Source: Stomatobaculum sp.
Lineage (GTDB): Bacteria; Bacillota_A; Clostridia; Lachnospirales; Lachnospiraceae
Direction of reading: 5' to 3'
DNA length: 11,835 bases
Assembly (NCBI GenBank): GCA_017449925.1
Contig: JAFSYO010000045.1
Location: 1-11,835 of the forward strand
The notes under the pieces were generated by a model. That model was not told where the DNA came from. It was given only the letters and a program-made list of their open reading frames with translations, and did not search any database. Shown in pieces: positions 6,623 to 11,835 of this stretch. A program made the translations under genes and the position numbers. How positions within the stretch are numbered: the stretch's first letter is position 1; every line of letters begins with the position of its first letter.

Positions 6623-7135
6623 TTACATTCCCGGGGTATCGACTTTGTTCATGTAGAAGTCCCATTCCAGAATCACGTCCTTGAACCGGACTGTGATCTC
6701 ATAGGTCTCGACGGGGAGCGTGTCGTACTGCTCCTCCGGAGGAAATTCCACAGTGATGACGCCTACCCGGGCGTCATTCTTTTCTTCAGATACATTGATT
6801 TCCGGCAGAAAAGCGCCTTCGCAGCGCTTTGGCAGGGCAGCAAGCTCTTCGAGAGTCAGGAGTTCATCCGGCGTCTCGCTCAGAAGCTTTCCGTTCGCAT
6901 CATAGAGGCGGTAGCCTACCTTGGTCCCGGACAGCACTTCCGCCTCTGTCATCCTCAGGTACACGGTGCCTGCATAGCTCTGGGTGAAGTGTGTGTTCTG
7001 GGAATTCCTGGGTTCGACGATAAGGGCCTCCAGCTCCATGCGCAGTAAAGACAGGTCTTTGACGACCTCAAAGCGGGAGATGGTGCAGTCCCGGAAGGAA
7101 AAGTTCTGAAGTTCGTTGACGGATGTAAAATTCAT
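6623..7135 (-). CDS. Hypothetical protein, 170 residues
   Basis: I do not recognise a family. The protein has no signal peptide, no obvious membrane span and no cysteine- or histidine-rich motif. Alternating hydrophobic residues (for example GTVYLRMTEAEV, VGYRLYD, VGVITVEF, YEITVRFKDVILEWDFYM) suggest a mostly beta-strand fold. The ATG at 7135 has AGGA (7147-7144) 8 bases upstream within AAAAGGAAA. It is the last of four co-directional minus-strand genes and starts 60 bases after the DUF3810-like gene ends, so it is probably co-transcribed with it. Its good ribosome binding site and conserved-looking strand pattern support a real gene, but no function can be assigned. Confidence 0.75.
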   Translation of the reverse strand: MNFTSVNELQNFSFRDCTISRFEVVKDLSLLRMELEALIVEPRNSQNTHFTQSYAGTVYLRMTEAEVLSGTKVGYRLYDANGKLLSETPDELLTLEELAALPKRCEGAFLPEINVSEEKNDARVGVITVEFPPEEQYDTLPVETYEITVRFKDVILEWDFYMNKVDTPGM

Positions 7136-7195
7136 GGCAGGTTTCCTTTTCTGTTTGTTTTTGTGTTCGATTCTCCCATAAAGGGAAAGATACGG

Positions 7196-8314
7196 TCATT
7201 TTGTGTTCTGCAGTTCATAGGACACGATCATATCGGTCACAAGGTCATAGGAGAGAGTTCCTTCCTTCAGGCCTTCGGCCTTCAGGTAGGAGTCGTTCAT
7301 GTTCTGGACAGTCTCGGAGACTTTTCCGCGGAAACGGTCCCAGTAAACATTATTGTAGTCCAGGTCTTCCCTGGCTTCGGGGCAGAGGGAAATGTGTATC
7401 TCCTGCCAAAGGTCATAGTCCCGCTTGTGAAGCTCGTTTCCGCAGTAGACCCAGCCCATCATGGCGCCGCTGTAGCGTATATCCGGGTCTTCGGAAGCCA
7501 TGCAGGCAAGATAGCCCAGGAAATTTGCTTCTTTTTCCGACTCGAAGCCCTTCAGGTGGGAAAGTTCGTGTCCCATGGTAAAGGGCAGGTTGTACTGGGG
7601 CATGTCCCGGTTCACGTTTGCCTCCACCGTGAACATGCTGTACACGCCGGTGATGTCGCAGCGGCTGAGAACTGTGGAAAAGAAGGCGTATTTCGGCTTC
7701 GGGAACCAGCCGGAGAGTTCCGGATACGTTTCGCCGAGCCGTCCCATGGAAGCACGCACACGCTCCCCAACATCCTTTGATGCGATCATGTGCCCTTCTT
7801 CGTCCCGCTGGACCAGGGGGGCAAAGGCGTTGGCCTGTTTCGCCAGGAACCGGCACACCAGGGCAAGTTCTTCCGTACTGTAGCTGTCCCGCTCCAGGCC
7901 GTAGCGGACCGCGAATCGGGTGCGGGAAAAATACACGTCCTCGTTCAGCTCAAAGAGCAGGAAGAGGGCAGAGAGCAGGCAGAAGAGTCGTTTGCCGGTG
8001 ATGATCACCGCGCGGCTGAGCCGCTTCCGGTCTCTGAAAAGAAGCGTCAGTATCCGCAGGAGAGCCGCGGTAAGAGCGAGGATCAGAAGGAACAGCAGCG
8101 CTTCCGCCAGGGAGAAGGGAAACACTCCGGAGATGCGGCCCAGGGTATTGACCAGCAGCGGGTTCATGACATCTGCGTATTGGTCGGCGAAGCCGGGAAA
8201 GCTGCGGGCGGAGAATCGAAGAAGACCCGCCGCAAGATCTCCCAGGAGACCTGCGGCGAGCCACGCGGGAAACTTTCTTTTATTTAACAATGATCTGGTC
8301 CAGCTGCCATCCAT
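7196..8314 (-). CDS. DUF3810-type membrane zinc-metallopeptidase-like protein
   Basis: The protein has about 372 residues with hydrophobic spans near residues 13-33, 68-90 and 104-122, then a soluble domain. The soluble part contains HELSH at about 249-253 and a downstream Glu in SEKEANFLGYLAC at about 262, the HExxH plus Glu arrangement of a gluzincin-like zinc peptidase. Length, N-terminal hydrophobic region and this motif fit the DUF3810 family as I remember it; its substrates are not known to me. The start is uncertain: GTG 8329, ATG 8314 and TTG 8290 are all in frame, none has a good ribosome binding site, and all lie inside the end of the upstream gene. TTG 8290 would give an N-terminus (LNKRKFPAWLAAG) that fits the family best. 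Translation is probably coupled to the upstream gene. Confidence 0.8.
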   Translation of the reverse strand: MDGSWTRSLLNKRKFPAWLAAGLLGDLAAGLLRFSARSFPGFADQYADVMNPLLVNTLGRISGVFPFSLAEALLFLLILALTAALLRILTLLFRDRKRLSRAVIITGKRLFCLLSALFLLFELNEDVYFSRTRFAVRYGLERDSYSTEELALVCRFLAKQANAFAPLVQRDEEGHMIASKDVGERVRASMGRLGETYPELSGWFPKPKYAFFSTVLSRCDITGVYSMFTVEANVNRDMPQYNLPFTMGHELSHLKGFESEKEANFLGYLACMASEDPDIRYSGAMMGWVYCGNELHKRDYDLWQEIHISLCPEAREDLDYNNVYWDRFRGKVSETVQNMNDSYLKAEGLKEGTLSYDLVTDMIVSYELQNTK

Positions 8315-9167
8315 CGAATGAGGATTCACTGCTTGTGGGAATTAGGTAGACATAGTAGTGTTTTGCGGACTCAGAAGAGGCATCCTCACTATCGCACACC
8401 ACTTCTCCGGAAAGACAGACCCGGCCGTCCTCTTCCGTGATCTTCATGTCTTCGTTATCAAAGAAGTAATGCACAAAGGCTTCAAAATCTCCGTAGGCGA
8501 CATACTTCCTTGCACCGTCCTCTGTGCCGAGACTAAGATCATAGACTGCGGCGATATCCTCCTCGCTGACGCTGGAATAAAGAGAATTCATGATCTCCCG
8601 GACGCTCTGATCTGTGATCAGGTGGTAATCGTTCGAATCCACCAGGTTTCTGATCCGGGCATCACCCGCGTCAAAGAGGAACTGGTAGGCGTTGAAGCCC
8701 TGGGCCTTTGCTTCCGCGGGGATCTGTGAGGCTGTCAGGTTAACATCCGGGATGCCGGCCTCATCCTCGCCGTAGGTCAGCTGGATGTACTTTTCATAGA
8801 TAATCCCGCTGAAACCCCAGGCCAGCCGCTCCGCAGTCTGCCTGTCGGGAACATTGGCGGTTTCCTCCACGGCGACTTCCTTTGTGGCGACGACACCGTT
8901 CTGCACCCACTGGCCCAATTCATTCAGGATATAACCTGCGACCTCTTTGCCCTTTTCCATGTAGCCGTCTTCGCCGAAATAATAGCATTCGGCGATGCCG
9001 TCCTTATTCTCATCGATCCACTGCCAGGCGGATTCCAGGACAGAACCGTCGTCCATCCGGTACCACCAGCCTTCCATATCCTCCTTTAAAGTGCCCGCGA
9101 ACGCGGCCGGTGCGAGAACTGCGGCCAGTATGATACCCGCAGCTGCTGATAAGATTTTCTTTTTCAA
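8280..9167 (-). CDS. Exported protein with N-terminal cell-wall-binding-like repeats, unknown function
   Basis: The 295-residue product begins with a classical signal peptide (MKKK, hydrophobic core, AFA-G cleavage near residue 24/25) and no lipobox, so it is probably secreted or retained on the wall. Residues about 33-92 (beginning GWWYRMDDGS, with WQWIDENKDG, CYYFGEDGYM and GQWVQNG) have the aromatic-glycine pattern of choline/glucan-binding cell-wall repeats. Residues about 105-295 are unknown, with a helical part near 108-210 and strand-like segments towards the end. The start is TTG 9167, set by AGGAGG (9179-9174) 6 bases upstream. Its 3' end overlaps the start of the DUF3810-like gene by roughly 10 to 50 bases depending on that start, which suggests tight co-expression. 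A role in the envelope is inferred. Confidence 0.8.
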   Translation of the reverse strand: MKKKILSAAAGIILAAVLAPAAFAGTLKEDMEGWWYRMDDGSVLESAWQWIDENKDGIAECYYFGEDGYMEKGKEVAGYILNELGQWVQNGVVATKEVAVEETANVPDRQTAERLAWGFSGIIYEKYIQLTYGEDEAGIPDVNLTASQIPAEAKAQGFNAYQFLFDAGDARIRNLVDSNDYHLITDQSVREIMNSLYSSVSEEDIAAVYDLSLGTEDGARKYVAYGDFEAFVHYFFDNEDMKITEEDGRVCLSGEVVCDSEDASSESAKHYYVYLIPTSSESSFDGWQLDQIIVK

Positions 9168-9173
9168 GAGAGA

Positions 9174-9179
9174 CCTCCT
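9174..9179 (-). promoter_or_regulatory. Ribosome binding site fixing a TTG start
   Basis: A perfect AGGAGG on the minus strand lies 6 bases before TTG 9167. The encoded N-terminus is a textbook signal peptide, so the rare start codon is credible. Confidence 0.8.
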
Positions 9180-9241
9180 TTTTGGAAAGACAGCGTTTTT
9201 GATACATTGGGTCCTTTTGCGGGGCTGATACAGTTATCGTA

Positions 9242-10453
9242 TTATTTTTCCCGGTCTTTTTCAAGAGGCGGGGAGCTTTTGGAGCCCTGGAGGTCCGGAT
9301 AACGGGAAGCCTTACGGACTTTTGACATAGCTTTTTTGACATTGTTCTGGAAGTCCAGGATGTTTTTGGAATCAGAGACCTGCATCCAGTGCTTGAACTC
9401 TCTGATGTAGGTCTGGTCTCCCCGATCGATCAGGAAAGAATGATAGAGAAGGTTCTCAAGCTGGGGCTTCTTCTGGCCGTGGCAAAGGTTCCTGAAAAGC
9501 ATCCTGTCTACGCGGAAAAGGAGCTCCATGACAAAATCGCGGGTGGTTTCATCTTTTTCCAGTTCCGCAGCTATCTGGGCGTACCAGCCGTCAATGTCCC
9601 GGATCACGGAAAGGATCAGGGCATCCCGGATATTCGCTGTGTTGTACGCGTAGCGGGTAGGATCCCCGCAGTCCAGGATGGCTTTTTCCACGAGATCATT
9701 AAAGCTGTCGTAATCCAGCTTCATGGCGATCGCAAAAACAAAGAGGTCGTCTTTTGTCGGGAAAAGCCTTCTGCCGTAGGGGTCGCACATTTCCTTTGTG
9801 AACATGGACACGCCGCTTTTCGCGCGCTTGTCGGTCACTGCGATCCAGAAGGTCTTCTCGTCCTGGATGAAATGGTCGTTCCGTTCCTTGTGGTTTTTAA
9901 AGTAAGGCTGGATAGCACTGATGAAGTGCGTGCTGTCCCCGTCTGTAAGGATGGGCTCAGAGGAGAAGCTCTGTTTGTAGATCTCGGCATATCTGGAGAA
10001 GACATTCCCGACGTAATCGTAGCCGTCCAGTTCCATTTCCCGGAAATCATCCTCCATAAAGGGGAAACGCTGCAGGATCTCTTTCTGGATGTGCTCGATC
10101 AGCAGGCTGTCCATCACTTCAGACACGTAGAAGGTCCGCCCGATGCATTTGTTCAGTTTTCTCTGCAGGTGGTACAGTTCCGCGCCGGTGTTGACCAGGA
10201 GGCCTCTTCTTTCGAGGATGGAGGAGGACTCCCAGAGTTCGACGGGAAGGCTGTAAATAATGGTGTTGTAAAGTGTGTTCTGTACGGGGCTGCCTTCGCA
10301 CAGCCGGAACAGAAGCTTCAGGTCTTCGCTGAGGGGGCAGTCTATATTGCTGTAACGGAAGAGAAAAGAAAGAACAGCTTCATACTTTTCCGAGTGACGG
10401 TTGTTTTTGGCGCGGCATTTGTTCACCTTCTCAAAATCGATAACAAGCGGCAT
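9242..10453 (-). CDS. Hypothetical 403-residue protein with a possible HTH-like module
   Basis: I do not recognise the whole protein. It is predicted soluble, with no signal peptide. Residues about 200-285 (TFWIAVTDKRAKSGVSMFTKEM, then a Pro-Thr segment, AIAMKLDYDSFNDLVEKA, then NIRDALILSVIRD) resemble the compact helix-turn-helix-like module seen in many clostridial proteins of unknown function, in which a PSRDT-type turn precedes a LALGL-type helix; this is from memory and unverified. The C-terminal about 20 residues are polar and basic. The ATG at 10453 has AGGAGG (10465-10460) 6 bases upstream and a good promoter at 10485-10513. It is the first of four co-directional genes and is divergent from the HD-hydrolase operon. 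It could be a regulator, but no function should be assumed. Confidence 0.75.
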   Translation of the reverse strand: MPLVIDFEKVNKCRAKNNRHSEKYEAVLSFLFRYSNIDCPLSEDLKLLFRLCEGSPVQNTLYNTIIYSLPVELWESSSILERRGLLVNTGAELYHLQRKLNKCIGRTFYVSEVMDSLLIEHIQKEILQRFPFMEDDFREMELDGYDYVGNVFSRYAEIYKQSFSSEPILTDGDSTHFISAIQPYFKNHKERNDHFIQDEKTFWIAVTDKRAKSGVSMFTKEMCDPYGRRLFPTKDDLFVFAIAMKLDYDSFNDLVEKAILDCGDPTRYAYNTANIRDALILSVIRDIDGWYAQIAAELEKDETTRDFVMELLFRVDRMLFRNLCHGQKKPQLENLLYHSFLIDRGDQTYIREFKHWMQVSDSKNILDFQNNVKKAMSKVRKASRYPDLQGSKSSPPLEKDREK

Positions 10454-10484
10454 AGGGATCCTCCTTTCTTAAAAATGGAACTTT

Positions 10485-10513
10485 ATTATACTATCTGCAG
10501 ATGGCGGAAACAA
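10485..10513 (-). promoter_or_regulatory. Sigma-A promoter for the minus-strand operon starting at 10453
   Basis: On the minus strand, TTGTTT (10513-10508) and a perfect TATAAT (10490-10485) are separated by 17 bases. The -10 lies about 31 bases before the ATG at 10453. Confidence 0.75.
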
Positions 10514-10526
10514 CGAAAAAGATGGG

Positions 10527-10545
10527 CCGTTGCCTGGTGCAATGG
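10527..10545. repeat. Inverted repeat between two divergent promoters
   Basis: CCGTTGC (10527-10533) and GCAATGG (10539-10545) are 7-bp arms with one G-T mismatch around CTGGT. It lies between the leftward promoter (ends 10513) and the rightward promoter (begins 10573), where an operator could sit. It is short enough to be chance. Confidence 0.35.
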
Positions 10546-10572
10546 ATCATTTTTCCAGCCGGTCCGGGGGTA

Positions 10573-10601
10573 TTGTCATACGTTCAGGGAATCTTTACAA
10601 T
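10573..10601 (+). promoter_or_regulatory. Sigma-A promoter for the HD-hydrolase operon
   Basis: TTGTCA (10573-10578) and TACAAT (10596-10601) each match consensus at 5 of 6 positions with a 17-base spacer. The -10 lies about 50 bases before the ATG at 10654, and it also argues against an in-frame start at 10501 upstream of the promoter. Confidence 0.8.
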
Positions 10602-10653
10602 GTGGAGCACACGGAACGGGATCCCGATAAAGAACGGAAAGGAGCAACAGGTA

Positions 10654-11301
10654 ATGTTCTACTATGACGCTGACAAGATTTTTACATTCCTCAAAGGTTT
10701 CTACAAGGGGGCCGGAATGAACAGCAGTCTTCGTGCGCTGATCTTCGCGCGGGCAGTGCATGAAGGACAGTTCCGGGCGGACGGGCAGCCTTTTCTGGTG
10801 CATCCCCTGTTTATGGCAAGCTATCTTATTTCCATGAAAGTCTATGATGACGATCTTTCGTCGATCGTACTTCTCCATGATGTCAATGAAGATCGGGGCG
10901 TGGAGATCGATACGCTCCCCTTCAATAAGATCATTCGCGAAGGCGTGCGCTATATGACCTTCCGACAGCACGACAATGAAGACAAAGAATCCGCGAAGGA
11001 ACGATATTATCGCGAGCTTCTGCTGAGCAGGGAGGCACTGATGTGCAAGGCTGTGGACAGGTTCATGAATCTTGCTTCGATGGAAGGCGTCCTCTCGAAA
11101 GAAGCGGTAGAAAATAACATTATTGAAACGGACACGCTTCTTCTTCCGGTTCTGAGAGAAGGCAGGGAGAAGTGGCCGGAGATCGCGGACTATCTTTTCG
11201 TGATGCGGGCGAATCTGAGGGCGGTCATGGAGACCCTCGCCTGGGTACACGGGATCGAACTGAGGGAATGCGGAAAAAGGGGGGTGCGTCTCTGTGGATG
11301 A
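10654..11301 (+). CDS. Stand-alone SpoT-like HD-domain hydrolase
   Basis: The 215-residue protein consists essentially of an HD phosphohydrolase domain. Residues 34-52 (AVHEGQFRADGQPFLVHPL) match the RelA/SpoT hydrolase pattern of AH-GQ-R-DG-P---HP. Metal-site residues by analogy with SpoT/Rel are His50, His75-Asp76 (LLHDVNED) and Asp135 (KAVDRFMNL). The synthetase and regulatory domains of full RelA/SpoT are absent, so it resembles small alarmone hydrolases; ppGpp 3'-pyrophosphatase activity is plausible but inferred, and another nucleotide could be the substrate. ATG 10654 is chosen because AAGGAG (10639-10644) lies 9 bases upstream and a promoter lies at 10573. Its last 8 bases overlap the next gene. 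Confidence 0.85.
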   Translation: MFYYDADKIFTFLKGFYKGAGMNSSLRALIFARAVHEGQFRADGQPFLVHPLFMASYLISMKVYDDDLSSIVLLHDVNEDRGVEIDTLPFNKIIREGVRYMTFRQHDNEDKESAKERYYRELLLSREALMCKAVDRFMNLASMEGVLSKEAVENNIIETDTLLLPVLREGREKWPEIADYLFVMRANLRAVMETLAWVHGIELRECGKRGVRLCG

Positions 11302-11710
11302 AAAAATGACCCGTGAAACTTTAGAGAAATTTTTGTATGATGTAGCTGAAAATATGTCGGTCATGATCATGGAGGACACGGAAAAAAGACCGCTGCTGCT
11401 GAAAGCCCTGATCGCCAGGGACGGGACCTCTCTGTACGCAGGCCTGGTCATCGGAGAACATAGCTGCAGGTACATTGTCGGTTATTATGATGAGACCGAC
11501 GTACCCGTTATTGCTGCTGTGATACGGAGAGGGACTTTTGAGGAGATCCTGGCCTTTGCCACCTCTAAAAGAGGGAAAGAAGCTGTTGTTGACGGGTTGC
11601 TTGAGGTAATCAAAATGATAAACTGCGACAGCCTGTTTACCGGAAAGAGCAGCAGAGGAAAAAAGAAGAAGAGGAGGAAGAAAACATGGATTTCATTCAG
11701 GAAAAGATAA
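11294..11710 (+). CDS. Hypothetical 138-residue protein with a basic C-terminal tail
   Basis: I do not recognise a family. Residues 1-112 look like a small alpha/beta domain ([14 protein letters not shown], then strands around [18 protein letters not shown] and [10 protein letters not shown], then a helix in [15 protein letters not shown]). The tail from about residue 115 is very basic, with GKKKKRRKK and RKR, and is encoded by a purine tract that also carries the ribosome binding site of the next gene. The start is GTG 11294, 9 bases after a G-rich site at 11278-11284; an in-frame ATG at 11306 is the alternative. It overlaps the HD gene by 8 bases and the macrodomain gene by 25, so the three are almost certainly translated together. 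The tail contains an A AAA AAG heptamer at 11659-11665 in the zero frame. Confidence 0.75.
   Translation: MDEKMTRETLEKFLYDVAENMSVMIMEDTEKRPLLLKALIARDGTSLYAGLVIGEHSCRYIVGYYDETDVPVIAAVIRRGTFEEILAFATSKRGKEAVVDGLLEVIKMINCDSLFTGKSSRGKKKKRRKKTWISFRKR
11672..11677 (+). promoter_or_regulatory. Ribosome binding site of the macrodomain gene
   Basis: A perfect AGGAGG lies 8 bases before ATG 11686, inside the coding region of the preceding gene, so independent initiation of the macrodomain protein is well supported. Confidence 0.85.
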
Positions 11711-11835
11711 ACGATCATCAGATCATGAGAGTGGAGATTGGCGATATCACGACTTTTGGAGGCTGCATCGTCAATGCGGCCAATGAAAGCTTACTCGGCG
11801 GAAGCGGAGTCGACGGCGCGATCCATCGCGCCGCC
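11686..11835 (+). CDS. Macrodomain protein, ADP-ribose-binding, YmdB-like (3' partial)
   Basis: Only the first 50 residues are in the window. They carry the hallmark of the macrodomain: GDIT at 19-22, IVNAAN at 28-33 and [13 protein letters not shown] from 38. Asn33 and Asp43 correspond to the catalytic Asn25 and Asp35 of E. coli YmdB as I recall that protein. Family members of this type hydrolyse O-acetyl-ADP-ribose or remove ADP-ribose from proteins. The start is set by AGGAGG at 11672-11677. It is the third gene in a tightly overlapping set with an HD hydrolase and a small unknown protein. Family is secure; whether the domain is alone or fused to something else cannot be seen because the gene runs off the end. 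Confidence 0.9.
   Translation, partial: MDFIQEKINDHQIMRVEIGDITTFGGCIVNAANESLLGGSGVDGAIHRAA

Noticed and set aside
9389..10630. 413-codon open frame on the plus strand, longer than the minus-strand gene it opposes
   Set aside because: It lacks a ribosome binding site, its protein is Val/Gly/His-rich in the manner of an antisense shadow, and the minus-strand gene has a promoter, AGGAGG and sensible composition.
10501..10653. Upstream extension of the HD hydrolase to 10501
   Set aside because: It would start before the promoter at 10573-10601 and has no ribosome binding site; ATG 10654 has both in place.

Overview
The window looks like chromosomal DNA of a mid-GC Gram-positive anaerobe of the Clostridia, most likely a Lachnospiraceae-type gut bacterium. 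This is an inference from strong AGGAGG-type ribosome binding sites, the style of the sugar ABC operon, DUF4037 and DUF3810 genes as I remember these families, and an exported protein with aromatic cell-wall-binding-like repeats. No rRNA, tRNA, insertion sequence, phage gene or CRISPR array is visible.

Layout. (1) 1-3529, plus strand: a galactose/glucose-type ABC importer, mglB (5' end cut off by the window), mglA and mglC, with a hairpin between mglB and mglA and a bidirectional terminator after mglC. (2) 3611-4573, minus strand: a stand-alone DUF4037 nucleotidyltransferase-like gene converging on mglC. (3) 4574-5021: a 448-base non-coding region with three copies of a ~39-bp element (two direct, one inverted, the inverted pair forming a 90-bp imperfect palindrome). 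It lies between a weak leftward promoter and a near-consensus rightward one. (4) 5022-6525, plus strand: a small acidic single-span membrane protein and an M20-family amidohydrolase, closed by a terminator. (5) 10453-6623, minus strand: four co-directional genes, namely an unknown 403-aa protein with an HTH-like module, an exported cell-wall-binding-like protein, a DUF3810 membrane metallopeptidase-like protein that overlaps it, and an unknown 170-aa protein. (6) 10654 to the window end, plus strand: three overlapping genes, a stand-alone SpoT-like HD hydrolase, a small unknown protein with a very basic tail, and the start of a macrodomain (ADP-ribose-binding) protein.

How they work together. 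Region 1 is a conventional sugar importer. Region 6 joins two nucleotide-signal hydrolase folds (alarmone type and ADP-ribose type) around an unknown protein, and the middle gene carries an in-register A AAA AAG heptamer that could fuse it to the macrodomain by -1 frameshifting. Region 5 looks like an envelope-related operon. The least expected non-coding signal is the repeat cluster in region 3, which has the geometry of a multi-site operator between divergent promoters or of a small palindromic repeat element. Nothing in the window proves a wholly new system; the best candidates are the region 3 repeats and the region 6 operon.
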